Positions 23,025-34,196 of a stretch of 64,000 nucleotides of DNA are shown here, in pieces; position 1 is the stretch's first letter; each line of letters opens with the position of its first letter. Under the pieces are notes generated by a model, which saw only the letters and a list, made by a program, of their open reading frames with translations, made no database searches and had not been told where the DNA came from. The DNA is taken from assembly GCA_963932465.1 (NCBI GenBank), contig OZ010791.1:323326283-323390282 (forward strand), read 5' to 3'. Both the position numbers and the translations under genes were made by a program. The DNA is from Maratus speciosus. Its lineage: Eukaryota; Arthropoda; Arachnida; Araneae; Salticidae.

Positions 23025-23400
23025 GAAGTTTAGTTCAATTCTATGCATAACTTCATACACTTTTCGATGATACAATATTAAAAATGGCACAAAAATTGCT
23101 ATCACAGCGCCCCCTTCAGCCGGATTGTTCCCAAATTCATGTTGAACTTGCTGATCATAGCCTAAAACATACATATGACATTTGGTTCAATTCTATGTAT
23201 AAATTCATACACTTTTCGATGATACAATATAGAAAATGATACAAAAATGACAACGACCCCTTCCTGTGGATTGCTCCCAAATTCACGTATAACCTATTGA
23301 CCATAGACGAGAAAATATTTGAAATTTGGTTCATTTCAATGCATAACTTTATACATTTTTGGATGATACAAAGCTGACATACATACACACGGACAAAAGG
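23025..23400. repeat. Tandem repeat, about 150 bp x 3, with GGACAGAC tail
   Basis: Three copies share TTTGGTTCAaTTcTATGcATAA, then CTTTaTACA-TTTTcGATGATACAA, starting near 23030, 23180 and 23328. A CATACATACACACGGAC and GGACAGACAGA tract closes the array. No coding is supported in it. Confidence 0.8.
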
Positions 23401-23574
23401 AAGGACAGACAGATATTTTGTATTAACATATTTTTGGGTATCTCTGATTCCTAAAACGTGTAAATTCGTCGAAAACCGGAAATCGTAAAAAATTTTGATT
23501 AAAATATTTCTTCTTTAGAAAGCAGAAATCAAAAATTGAAAATTGAAAATCACAAAAACTGATAAGGATAGTGT

Positions 23575-23950
23575 AAATCGTGTATTACTGTAGGAAGTGA
23601 AAATAGTTTTTACTGTTTTGATTACTTTGAATTATTTATTAGAAAGGTCCTTTACGCATACAAATGTTTTTTACATGCTTAAATGATTCTCGAAAGGAAA
23701 TAAATTAATATTCTCTTCTTTTTCGAAGCATTCAAACAGCGTTTCCTTTTAAGCTTGTTGTTATTCAATACTTGGTTTTTTAAGGTCTTTCATTTTTTAT
23801 ACAAAGCTTTTTTGGAATTATGAAAAAGACGCAAATCTATTACATTAATGGTTTTTAAATAAGTTTAGAATAATAAGAATAATCAGATAGAAAGATTATT
23901 TTCTTAACACAGGGTTTTGAATTTTGTTAATAGATATATGCACAATAAGC
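23575..23950 (+). repeat. Duplicated segment, copy 1 (partner at 29080-29430)
   Basis: Shared blocks in order are CATGCTTAAAT-ATTCT, GAAGCATT, TTTTTAA-GTCTTTCATTT, CTATTACA-TAATGGTTTTT-AATAAGTTT and TTTTG-TAATAGATATATGC. The copies are 5.5 kb apart in the same orientation and quite diverged. Confidence 0.65.
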
Positions 23951-24139
23951 TTATATTTTAAACCTTTTTTTGCAGATATTGAAAAAAATAAATAAATAAA
24001 GAAGAAAACTTTTTAACGCTAAAAGACACAACTGGAACTACCAGGTTACAGAACACAGTGGCGCAGGGAAAGGGAAGTTTTGAAGGTTAAATCCCTTCCA
24101 AAGCTTACACAAATATAGTTATTGCCGCTTATATAAATA

Positions 24140-24807
24140 CAGTAGAGCGCCGATTATCCGAACAAGTCGGAACTGACTCTAGTTCGGATAAATGGACAGA
24201 CAATTTGACGGATGTTCCTGACTATACCGAAATCTTCACACTTTATCCACGCTTTACACTGACAGCACTAGTTAATGCTGGTATGTTTAAAAATTGATTT
24301 TTGTCTTTTTAATTTTTTTGTTTACTTTTTATTATAATTTTCTGAACTCCAGAGATTATAATTTAAGCAAAAGAACTTTCGATTGTTGCTTGCTTGAAAG
24401 AAGACATTCTTTTCAATGTGCTGCCATATCTCGAACTCTTCTTAAATACGTTAGTTGAATAGGAACAGCATTCTTCTGCCATTCGATTCATTTCATAGCT
24501 GTTTCCAAACATTCAAAGGCTTCGTTATGGGATGGACCTTGATCATTTTCAGAGCATTCGTTTTCAATTTCTTTTTCGTCTTGAATATCATCCACAATCT
24601 CATCATCATTTAAAATCTATTATCCAGGTCTAATAGGGTGTTTGGATAATTGGTAGTTCATTAAAAAAATAAAATCTTTTTTTTTTGAGAAAAATAAGCT
24701 GTTCGGATAATTTGAAGTTCTGTTAAAAAGTATTTTTTGAGAGAAATTGGCTGTTCGGATAATTGGAAGTTCGGTTAATTGGAGTTCGGATAATCGGCGC
24801 TCTACTG
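24140..24807 (-). mobile_element. Tigger/pogo element, 668 bp, perfect 24-base TIRs
   Basis: TA flanks both ends (24138-24139 and 24808-24809). The ends start CAGTAGAGCGCCGATTATCC and are perfectly inverted over 24 bases; further TTCGGATAA and TTCGGTTAA motifs repeat inside the right end. The inside holds only the C-terminal part of a pogo-type transposase, on the minus strand. Confidence 0.9.
24390..24615 (-). pseudogene. Tigger transposase C-terminal remnant
   Basis: Minus-strand sense gives D-D-E-I-V-D-D-I-Q-D-E-K-E-I-E, an acidic stretch, then H-N-E-A-F-E-C-L-E-T-A-M-K-W-I-E-R-Q and L-R-R-V-R-D-M-A-A. Acidic residues followed by an A-x-x-x-L-E-x-A-x-x-x-x-E helix and an R-x-R-D-x-A-A end are the hallmark tail of Tigger (pogo clade) transposases. 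The DNA-binding and DDE domains are missing. Confidence 0.75.
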
Positions 24808-25033
24808 TAATTGGTTTATTATATAAGCCGCTTTTAAAAATCAGTGAAAACCAAAATCAGTATTAGCATTTTTTTCCTTTGTCAGAATACACCGCTTTAT
24901 TCAATCAAATTCTGTTCAACTAACGTAATTAAAACGGCGATTATCAGAATTAAAAATGGAGAAATCTCATAAGACATACCAGCTAAAACTGGTCACTTCT
25001 TACGTAAAAGAACAGTGGTTGCATTAGGCACTA

Positions 25034-25384
25034 CACTGTAAAAAAAAAAAAAAAATGACATTTTTACAGTAGAAAGTACTGTTCATCTCGCGCACAAACT
25101 CGATCACAGCGAATGTGTGGTATCTTTCTTTGGTTTCCTGGCTATATTAACATGGAAAATACAGTAGTTGCGTAAAATTAACAGCACAATGTGCTGGCAA
25201 TTTGGACGCCAGCAGTTTGTGCTGTAAAAAAATGCGTCCAAATTGCCAGCACATTGTGCTGTTAATTTTACGCAACTAGTGTATTTTCATTCTTAATATA
25301 CTCAGAAAACCAAAGAAAGATGCAGCACATTCACTGTGATCGAGTTTGTTCTGGCAAATCTACAGTGGTTTTTTTTTTACAGCG
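25034..25384. mobile_element. Palindromic MITE, 351 bp, TA target
   Basis: TA (25032-25033) then CACTGTAAAAAAAA; the right end is TTTTTTTACAGCG then TA (25385-25386). Long arms follow: CTCGATCACAG-GAATGTG and TTTCTTTGGTTT near the left end recur inverted near the right, and a GTGCTGGCAATTTGGACG block recurs inverted near the centre. Nearly the whole element folds on itself. It carries no coding remnant. The TA target fits a Tc1/mariner-mobilised MITE. Confidence 0.85.
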
Positions 25385-25796
25385 TATGAAGGATCATTTC
25401 CTGCCGCACTGCTTTACAGGGGCGAGTCTTTTGATTATTTTTTCATACTTCTTTTTCCAGAATGAGACTAAGCCATTAATTTCCGCGAGAAAAAAATAAA
25501 TGATAAATTTTGGACGTGCAGAAATGGAATTTGAAATGTTTGAATTCTTAAAACAGAGGGATAGTTGTTCTAAATAAGGTAAACTCTGTGAAAATGGAAT
25601 CCTATCTTAAACCGAAAAAAAAAAAATTGTTCCGATGAAAAGAAAGCTTAAAATTATATATGCTAAGACGGAAACTTCTTTAAAACATACTTTTCGAGAT
25701 ACTTATCGATTCCATTTTCACAGGCTTAAGGGGCCTTTTTGTACATTTTAAACTCGTCGAAAATCAACACCGCCATTGAAAGTTTGAATTAGAGCA

Positions 25797-26240
25797 AACT
25801 GAGAAAAAAAATACCGCCTACACCTAGAATGAATAAGTAGTCATTTTCGGAATCCTTAAACTAGAAATTTCCGAGCTATGCGAATAGGGTAAACAACTAC
25901 GCTGAATAGACGAAATGATCAAGAATTTCTAGTCTCTTGTTTTCTAGGTGACGAAACGATAATGAATCGTTTCAGTAATGAGAAATTTTTGCTTGATTTC
26001 TGGAATGGTTTCATAAACTAGAATTATAGTTACTAAAACTAACCTCTTGTGTTCGCATCTATTTGCACAGATTTTTAAATAATTTTGCCGACGAGAATAT
26101 AGGAAAACGCTCTTGAATTCTTGTAGGAGACACTAGAACTCTCTAGCAAAGGGAACTAGAATTTATAGGATGACATGGAACTATTTTTTCTAGAGCCACA
26201 ATTTAGATTCTAGATGCCAGAACCATATTTTTTTCTCAGT
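25797..26240. mobile_element. MITE with CACTGAGAAAAAA ends, about 440 bp
   Basis: ACTGAGAAAAAAAATACC on the left and its near complement ATATTTTTTTCTCAGTG on the right define short inverted ends. TCTAGAA-type motifs recur through the element. The first base and target duplication on the left are eroded, so the start is approximate. Confidence 0.55.
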
Positions 26241-26644
26241 GTATCTTCATTAATATTTTATGTATAAACATGAAATTTTGATTTTTGATTCTACAGATTA
26301 TGAATTTTTATACAATACCACTAGAAGCTGACTAGTCTTTTACAGAATTTGTGTATTGTCGAAATTAAAACACCTCTTTTTTTCACTCCGTAAGTCTTTG
26401 CGCTCATGATATCTTGAGAAAGTGTGTATAGATTGTTATGAAACTTGATATATATATAATAAACACATATGTATATTTTAAATGATCTACTCTTAGGTCA
26501 AAATTATTTCATTGACTATGTAAAAAAAAAATACTTTTGTAAAAAAAAGAGAGAGAAATTTGCATTTTTTAATGAATAAAAATAATGATAATTAAAATAT
26601 TGCCTCTGTAAATAATTAAAAGTAGATTATAATAAACACCCATA

Positions 26645-26790
26645 CAGTGAAACCTCTTTTAAAAACCACCCTTATTCAAGGTTCACCTTTATGAAGAGCG
26701 AATATTTTAGGAACAAAAATTTTTCCTATAGACATAATATTAAATTTACTCCTATTAGGGTCTGCACTTACCCCTCATAAAGCCCATTTT
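26645..26790 (+). mobile_element. Tigger-like terminal repeat fragment
   Basis: TA followed by CAGTGAAACCTCTTTTAA, then ACCACCCTTATTCAAGGTTC and related motifs, the form of a Tigger end. No matching right end was found nearby. The GC-richer sequence at 26850-27130, with overlapping minus-strand frames, may be its decayed body but was not recognised. Confidence 0.5.
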
Positions 26791-27362
26791 TTTTTCATGT
26801 GTGCCTTAAATCCTAAACAGGTGTATTGAATTCCTGAACCAAAAGATAAGACTTCAGCAAACAACTGCACTTGCAACAAAGAAGGCAGGGGGAGATGGGG
26901 TGGATTTAGTAACACAATGAAGTACCACAAACTTTTTCACAAGTGAGACAAACAGTTGTTCCTCACGCTTTATTTGAACTTTCAACCAGCAGGGGTTGCG
27001 TTGGAGGGGAAAATTGAACCTTTGTTGTGGGCACACAAAGGATAACATGTTATCTAGAAAAACTGATCCCACATTTACTAAAACTGTGAATGCATGTCGA
27101 AGCGCAATTCTTACACCTGTTAGGAAATTCTAACAGAAATAAATAAACTAATATCTCATTGTAAGGCATTAATAAATGATGCAAGTGTAAGTAATTTGTT
27201 CCATAAAATAAAAGAATCACTAATCCAAAATTGTCCGCGAAAAAATTATGAAAAGTAAACAAACTTCAGTAGAAAATTTTTTTAATCATGTATAGTGTTT
27301 GAAAATGTTAATAAATTTTTTCGTTGATTTACGTCGCGTTAGAAAGGTAAAAGAACCCATAA

Positions 27363-27691
27363 CACGTTGGCGGATAAGCCGTATGAGGTGAAATCATTCC
27401 TCGTGGCTGAAAGTTTTTTTTGTTGAAATTTATTGTTGAATTTTTTTTGTTGAAATTTATTGTTGAATTTTTTTTGTTGAAATTTTGTTGAAATTTAATT
27501 AATTTGTTTTGTTGAAATTGTTGCAAAACTCTTTAAGAAGGCTAGGGAAAAATTTAAAGATGTTACCAGTTGGCTAGACAGATACAGAATGAGTTGAAAC
27601 AGCATTAACAGATGTCGAAGGGTCGTCGACGGCCGCCATTTGGAGAGGGGCGCTAGTGTCGAACACCGTTTCGACACCCGCCGCCAACGTG
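27363..27691. mobile_element. piggyBac-like MITE, 329 bp, with internal minisatellite
   Basis: Ends are CACGTTGGCGG and its complement. TTAA follows on the right (27692-27695) and ATAA, a likely decayed TTAA, precedes on the left (27359-27362). The centre (27405-27515) is a minisatellite of about 27 bases built from TTTTGTTGAAATTTATTGTTG units. The 65-residue frame with asparagine and lysine repeats is this minisatellite. Confidence 0.65.
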
Positions 27692-27731
27692 TTAAATAAA
27701 TTATAAATTCGTTTATTATAGTATAGTTTGG

Positions 27732-27896
27732 GACAAACTTTCTTTCATTAGAATCGGGAAGGCTGGGTGATGGCTTCCTTTTTCTTCTATAGATTTGGGC
27801 CGAGACTTGTCCTTCCTTTTTTCTGCAATTGGCGGCAGGTCTGAAACTGGACCTCGTTCTTTTAAGGCCGAGGCCGAGTCTAATGAAAGAAAACTT
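27732..27896. mobile_element. Short MITE with AAACTTTCTTTCATTAGA ends
   Basis: A left end with AAACTTTCTTTCATTAGAATC is matched in inverted form by GAGTCTAATGAAAGAAAACTT at about 27870-27893. The interior is GC-richer. No target duplication could be decided. Confidence 0.5.
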
Positions 27897-27899
27897 GCG

Positions 27900-28598
27900 C
27901 GATTATGTGTCTATGTGGCAGTTTTCTTGTAAAAATAATAGAGATATCATACTTTTATTTTAAAAATCTTTAGAAATTGAATTTATTTTCATAAATAACA
28001 GTGAAATATTGAAATTACAACTACCAAGCGTACTCTTTTCTCACAGAGATATAATGTGTTTCTTTAACCTTTTTCTTTCATTCCAAAGTACATTAATCAT
28101 TCATTGAGTGTTCATGTAAGTCACTGTCTTTAAATGATTATTAAGATTGTTAATCCGCTTTACATGGATTCCGGTCATACTATCTGCTGTGCCTTAAAAT
28201 GTTTATTTATATTTGTATACAGTATTCTGTTAAAAAAAAAATAATTATAGTATAATATTAGTTAAGAAATATCGGCATGTTTTAAAGAAATTGGGCCGTA
28301 CCGGACTCATAAATCATGAAAAAATAAACAGCAATAGCTGGTATTGGGTCGAATACTTAAATTATGTCACAGGCGAGAACGGTATACATATATTTCACAG
28401 GGGCCCAGGCTAAATTTTTAGCTTTTATAACGGACTGGTTAAGTCGAGCGTCGTCCTTGAGAATTTCGGCCCGGGCAGACCTCTTCGTCCACCCAACCAG
28501 AAACATTTATTATTTGTTATGGAAAAAAATCAGCACGGCATAGTAAAAAAAATTAAAATCACCGCACAAAAATGTGACTTACAGGTTGTTTCCTTAAA

Positions 28599-28600
<2 letters not shown>
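27900..28600. other. AT-rich DNA with a small GC-rich inverted pair
   Basis: Near 28399-28490 a GGGGCCCAGGCTAAAT motif faces AATTTCGGCCCGGGCAGACC in rough inversion, which could be a very short hAT-like element. Evidence is weak. The rest is unassigned. Confidence 0.3.

Positions 28601-28601
<1 letters not shown>

Positions 28602-28644
<43 letters not shown>
28602..28644. repeat. Poly(T) tract, 43 bases
   Basis: Uninterrupted T run with no adjacent retroposon body recognised. Confidence 0.95.
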
Positions 28645-28647
<3 letters not shown>

Positions 28648-29079
28648 GTTTAAAATGATATTATACCTACAACTATATCAAAAAGCGCTTTTATTTGAAA
28701 GTTATTAGCTATGTATTCAAATAGTAATATGTTGAAAATTTATTAAAACTGCATGTAAAAAAAGTTGCAGGCGCAACTCGTTCACAATTTAAGTATAAAA
28801 TTTCAAAAGAATTTATTCAGCCATTTTTCTATTATGTTTAATGCAAATTTCAAAACTATTCACAGGGGGCTCTAAATCTGAAAAAACAAACAAAAAAAAA
28901 ACAATAATTTTGAGTAATTTCAAAATGTTAAGTATGTATTTTTGTCATTAAAAAGTCTTCTTCGGAGTCTTCTTAGCACATAAACAAATAACAAAAAATG
29001 TGTAAAATAATAATTATGATTATCAAAATAGATACTGACTAGAAATATACATAATTTAACTGATGTATGTAGTTATGTT

Positions 29080-29430
29080 TGATGTAGAAAATGAAAACAG
29101 TTTTTGTTGTTTTGAATTATATATTAGGAGTACTTTTTTACTTACAAATGCTTTTTTCATGCTTAAATTATTCTGGATAAGGAATTAAATTAATAGTCTC
29201 CTCTCTTCTGAAGCATTAGTTTTCTTGTTATACAATAACTGAGTTTTTAAAAGTCTTTCATTTATTTACAAAACTTTGTGGGGGTCGGAATAAATCCTAA
29301 ACCTATTACAGTAATGGTTTTTCAATAAGTTTGTATAAAATAGAATAGTCAGATATAAATAAAATAAACCTAATTTCTTAACTCAATCCTTTGATTTTGC
29401 TAATAGATATATGCTTAATAAGATTATCTT
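29080..29430 (+). repeat. Duplicated segment, copy 2 (partner at 23575-23950)
   Basis: Blocks match those of copy 1 in order, with several indels. It runs directly into a further tandem pair: GATATATG-TTaAT/TTAAG, AAAGATAA-AAGA and GTTG-TTT-GAACAACGTT occur near 29403-29525 and again near 29707-29830. The open frames here cross T runs and are not credible. Confidence 0.6.
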
Positions 29431-30300
29431 TTTTTTTTCTTGTTGACGTTGAGGAAAGATAAAAAGAAAAGTTTTTAAAAAGGTTAAATATTGTCGATCA
29501 TGTTGCTTTGCAACAGCGTTGCGTAACGTCGTATTCTTTTTCGTATTTGTATGTGTATCAAGCTTACCTTTTAAAAATTTTATTGCAATTTTTTTGGAAA
29601 TATCAGATTTATTTTTCGTACTCTTTTTTTTTTTTTTTTTTAGATTCAAAATTGTTAATCCTATTGCTTGCGAACAACGTTGCAATGAATTTCCCAGTGT
29701 TGTGATTAGATATATGTTTCTTAAGCTCAAACTTTTGGAAATCTTTGTGCTAGATTTCTAGAAAAGATAAGAAGAGGTTTAAAAAAGGATTCACTATTGT
29801 TGTCCCTGCTGCTTTAGAACAACGTTAAGAAATTCTCACAGCCAAAGGAAGCACTCAAAACTTTTAGCCATATTTTAAGTTACCCTTATTTATCTTTTCT
29901 ACATTACTCTATGTTTTACAAAAGCTCAAGTTAAAACTTTGTTTTTATGTTTTTATAAGGACCAGGGAAGCAAATCCTACGAAGCAGTCAACTTATTATG
30001 TTAATTTATTATTCGAAATAAGTGAACATAAAAATTGAGATTGATTCAACCAAATCTTTATTTTAGTCCAAAAAAGGAAGAAAGAAAAACGCTTGAATTA
30101 TATGTCAAACATAATTTTGTATTTCCATCAATAAATTTTATTATGATATGTTAATCCATTTTAAAAGGAACGATAACATTAAATATATGTCGTTTTGAAT
30201 TGAAACAGATGAATGTTAGTAACAATAAAAACTAAATAAAAAGAATAAAGTTTGCCAATTGTGCTTTAGAATTATCATTGTCAGTTTAATTCATAAATTA

Positions 30301-30705
30301 CATTAGAGTGAACACTTTCAAAACTTTATTTTGTATGGTCTATATAAAAACAGCACACTTAATTTTCATTTGCATTTTATTCCACTGTATTTTTGTATTA
30401 AAAATATTTCTTATTTTTCTTTTTAATTTTAAAAATATAATTTTCACTATTTATTAACAACTCTCTAATTTAAGTTTAGAGCAGCAAAAGCTAAATAAAA
30501 AAAAGGACCCTTTTAAAATAAAAATCTAATAATATACAATTATTAGCAACACAGAACTGTAAGAAATATACCGATATCTATCACTGCAAAACTTTGGATA
30601 ATTCCATTTACAACACGTTCTTTTTCACATTATAATAACCTTCAATTATGTTTCATTATGTTTATAAGCTTTGCTTAGACACTTAATTTTTAATTTCTTC
30701 TTTTA
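30301..30705 (+). repeat. Flanking duplication, left copy
   Basis: Matches 32831-33415: TAGAGTGAACACTTTCAAAA, CACTATTTATTAACAAC, TAATTTAAGTTTAG, CATTATGTTT-AAGCTTTGCTTA and GACACTTAATT in the same order. The pair encloses a HINE element at 30.81-32.62 kb. Confidence 0.8.
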
Positions 30706-31199
30706 GTGTAGAAATATAATAGTGAAATTTAATTAGTTTGGAATATTTTTTTATTAGTGTTGAAGATTAACAAATGTATACACAACTGTGGCTCAAAAAT
30801 GACTACATTTAAAAAAAAAATCCCTGCCGGCCCGGCCTACAGGCAGAGGTAGATTTCGAAGTCAAATATACTAATTTCACAAACAAAAACTAAATCATGA
30901 TTATAGATAAATCCACTTTAACAATTTTATCTGGCCGCTCTTGACGAGTTTTTATTTCATTTTCATATAATAGCTGGTTTTATCAGAATCATTTTCGGGC
31001 GGTATTCAAAAAAATACTTTTCCATGCTCAACAACTCGAAATTTTCTGGCATAATTCCAGATTCATTTTTAATTAAAAAAAAATATGAAACTTGCTGACG
31101 TGATTTTTGAAGAGATTTATAAGCGACCTGTGTTTTTATTTTTTGTTCAATTAATTAAAACTTGATATATAAACAATTATTTTCTCAGAAGGACAATAT

Positions 31200-31645
31200 T
31201 TTTCGTTTCTAACACAATCGCTTCGGGAAATTCCGTTCAAAATGCCCACTTTGACATAATTTTTTGAAATATATTCTGCCTCTATCTAAAAATCGATTAT
31301 TACGGTACATTATATAGTTTCTGAGTAAGCGAATCTACCAATTAAATGCGTTTGAGAGCAAAAATGAATTTAAAAACCAGTCAGAAAATAAGCAGTTTGG
31401 ATTTAAGCGCATCCTTAATACAATGATTTTTCCAACACAATCCGGTTCGGTAAATTCGGTTCAAAATGCCCTTTTTAACAGCATTTAAAAAAATATATTC
31501 TGCCCCTATCAGAAAATCGACCATTACGGTACATTATATAGTTTCTGAGTAAGAAAACGTACCAATTGGAAGCCTTTGAGAGCAAAAATGAATTGTAAAA
31601 TGAGTCAGAAAATAAGCAGTTTGGATTTGAAAACACCCTTACTAA
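31200..31645. repeat. Tandem repeat, about 220 bp x 2, within HINE copy A
   Basis: Two units, near 31203 and 31425, share CACAATC-GGTTCGG/CTTCGGG, TTCAAAATGCCC, ATTACGGTACATTATATAGT, GAGAGCAAAAATGAATT and AATAAGCAGTTTGGATTT. A weaker third relative lies at 2320-2435. Confidence 0.85.
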
Positions 31646-31689
31646 GATCATTTTTTACTTCAATCGGTATGTATTTTTAATTTGTTTTT

Positions 31690-32450
31690 TCTCTAAGAAT
31701 TGGTCCTATCCAAAACTCGTCTATATAGATGTTGTAGACAATATTAAGAAGATATATGATAAATTCATGGGGATTTTATATCTCTTGAATTGACGGAGTT
31801 ATGGATTTTTTTCTTCTTCAAACCACCTTTTTGTTTTCGTTTTTAATTTTTTTTGCGGTACGAATTGGTCCTATCAAAAACTTGTGAATATAAAAGTTGT
31901 AGATAATGTTAAGGAGATTCATGATAAAATTAATTGGATTTGATATCTTGAGAATTGACGAAGTTATGGATTTTTTTCTTCTTCAAACGCCCTTTTTGTT
32001 TTCGTTTTTAATTTTTTTTTTGCGGTACGAATTGTTCCTATCAAAAACTTGTGAATATAAAAGTTTTAGATAATGTTAAGGAGATTTATAATAAAATTAA
32101 TTGAATTTGATATCTTGAGAATTGACGAAGTTATGAATTTTTTTGTCCCAAAAACCCTATTTTTTGCGCCCCTTGAGCCCATTTTTAACTTTTATCAAAA
32201 ATCTGTGATACATAAATTTTTGGCCCTATTTTTAGAAGTAATAAAAACTTTAAACTGATTTGATATGTACAAAAATTAAGAAGTTATGGGGGGTTTTCTG
32301 TTTTCACAAAACCCCTCCCTATTTCCCTCCCCTTGGTCCGATTTTGCCCATTAACGAACTTGACCGAGATTTTATGCCCATTGATTTTATGTATCAGTTT
32401 GGAAGAGATTGGTGCAGAATTACGAAAGTTATCGTGTCCAGAAGAAAGTG
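31690..32450. repeat. Tandem repeat, about 165 bp x 4-5, within HINE copy A
   Basis: Units built from GAATTG-TCCTATC-AAAACT, GTTGTAGA-AATgTTAAG, TTGATATCTTGAGAATTGAC and GTTATGGATTTTTTT start near 31697, 31861 and 32028; later units are degenerate. The short open frames at 32073-32451 are array sequence, not genes. Confidence 0.85.
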
Positions 32451-32451
32451 A

Positions 32452-32460
32452 TATATATAT

Positions 32461-32491
<31 letters not shown>

Positions 32492-32499
32492 TATATATA
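32452..32499. repeat. TA and GATA microsatellite
   Basis: (TA)n, then seven or so GATA steps, then (TA)n, between the tandem array and the conserved flank of HINE copy A. Confidence 0.95.
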
Positions 32500-32830
32500 A
32501 AGTTTTTTACTGAGGGTGGTTTTGGGTTCTAGGGGTCACGATCGGTGTAGATCTGCAAAAATGTTTCAGAAATTCCAACATAGGAACGATCCCAATAGGT
32601 AGTATTTCATACGAAATCTACCTAATAACTTTTGACTAAGCAAACAGCATTTATGATGATTTAAAGTAATTTTAAACTAATTGTATATAACAGAATAGAT
32701 TTTGTCTTCTTCTGAAAATCTATAAAACAACCGTGAAAAATCTTACATTTTACACAAACCGCAATATTAAAAAAATATATACATGGATTGATGATTAAAG
32801 TGTCAGGCCGCGGGCCGCAGTTTGACTGCG

Positions 32831-33415
32831 CTAGAGTGAACACTTTCAAAACTTTATTTTGCATTGCATAATTATTTTCAGTTTGCATTTTATCCGAGTC
32901 TCGTATTTTTGTATAAAATGCTTCTACTGAGAAATTTCTATTTGCATTTTATAGCAGTTGTACTTTTGTATAACATACTTTTAATGGGAAATCGTAATAT
33001 ACTATTCCTTTTATGATAAAACTATAATTATTATTATTATAGTGATTTCATTAAAAAACGAATTATTAAACAGTGGATGATGTTCAAATACAAAAAGAAG
33101 ACTGTCATTTTTTATGAAATATAAAAATATTTCGTATTTTTATATTAATTTTTAAAATATAATTTACACTATTTATTAACAACATTACAACTGTTTAATT
33201 TAAGTTTAGTGCAACAAATGCTAAATTAAAAAAAAACCCTTTTTAAATAAAAATCGCAGTATTTACATGAAGCAATATAGTATTGCAAGAAATTTACCTA
33301 ATATTCTATCACTACCAAACTTTAGATAAATCCATTTAGAACACGTTCCCTTTCACAATGTAATAACTTTCAATTATGTTTCATTATGTTTAAAAGCTTT
33401 GCTTACACACTTAAT
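32831..33415 (+). repeat. Flanking duplication, right copy
   Basis: Homologous to 30301-30705. It carries about 180 extra bases (32880-33120) within which TTTGCATTTTAT and GTATTTTTGTATAA motifs are themselves repeated, so that part has locally expanded. Confidence 0.75.
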
Positions 33416-33419
33416 TCGC

Positions 33420-34145
33420 TGTGTTCACTGGGTTAAAACTTTGGCTCTCGGGATAAAATCTATTTAAAGGAAATGTTACCAAGGCAACCTGAACGTTGAA
33501 ATGGAAACAATAGAATAATTGATTAATTGCGTTTTGATTTTTTATCAGACAAATCCAGCTAATTACTATTCTTATAATGGGGTGTCGGAAATTAAGATTA
33601 CTCACGGACAGGTGGGCGTAGCATCGAAGTTCTCGTAATGATATAAATTTGCTTTGCTCAAAAGAAAACACTAATAACGTAATTTATAAAAGAGTTGCTT
33701 TTGTGTCGCATAGAAAAAAGCGCATATTTGTGTATTTTCTTAAGAGGCGATGCATTTGTCTGATCAAAACATGCTGCGTAATTTTATGGATTTCTTTTTT
33801 TAAACATTAAGATGTCTTAGAAATTTACTGGTGGGAAGTGTAATGGAAAAAAAGTGAAATCCCCTTTGTTTGTGACCTGTTTTATTTACGAATTACTTTT
33901 GAAGTTGAGACACTTTTATGACATTTAATGTGAATGTAAAAATAATTTTCAAAGAATGTTTTTAAAAAATTAAATAAAAATATACTGCTGGATATCAAGT
34001 TTGCAAATGTAAGTTTTTACTATTTCGAAATAAATATATGTTAAATTCTTCCAAAAGAATTTCTTTGAAATACAGCATTTTTTTATTTAAAACAAATAGG
34101 AACCGACACAATACGTTGATCTTACTCAAGAAATTCATTTAAAGC

Positions 34146-34196
<51 letters not shown>

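Larger units (their letters stand above)
30813..32630 (-). mobile_element. Helentron-like non-autonomous element (HINE), copy A
   Basis: In element direction (minus strand) it opens with an AGGTAGATTTCG subterminal repeat (complement at 32612-32623), which pairs with a GAAATACTACCT arm to form a hairpin at 32597-32623. A conserved CGATCGTGACCCC and AAAACCACCCTC block (32505-32545) follows, then a TA/GATA microsatellite and tandem arrays. The far end has a second AGGTAGATTTCG (plus strand 30847-30858), the GC hairpin GCCGGCCCGGC (30825-30835) and an A/T tract (30811-30820). Two subterminal inverted repeats, a 3' hairpin and a T-tract boundary are what is known for Helentron-associated elements such as DINE-1. 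No Rep/helicase coding is present. Exact termini are uncertain. Confidence 0.65.

Noticed and set aside
28399..28490. Very short hAT-like element with GGCCCAGGC and GGCCCGGGC ends
   Set aside because: Ends match poorly and no 8-base duplication is present, so it is only noted.
29383..29730. 115-residue minus-strand frame
   Set aside because: It crosses A/T runs and a local tandem duplication; plus-strand frames overlap it equally well.
32073..32451. Two adjacent plus-strand frames of about 60 codons
   Set aside because: They lie wholly in the 165 bp tandem array and change with each unit.
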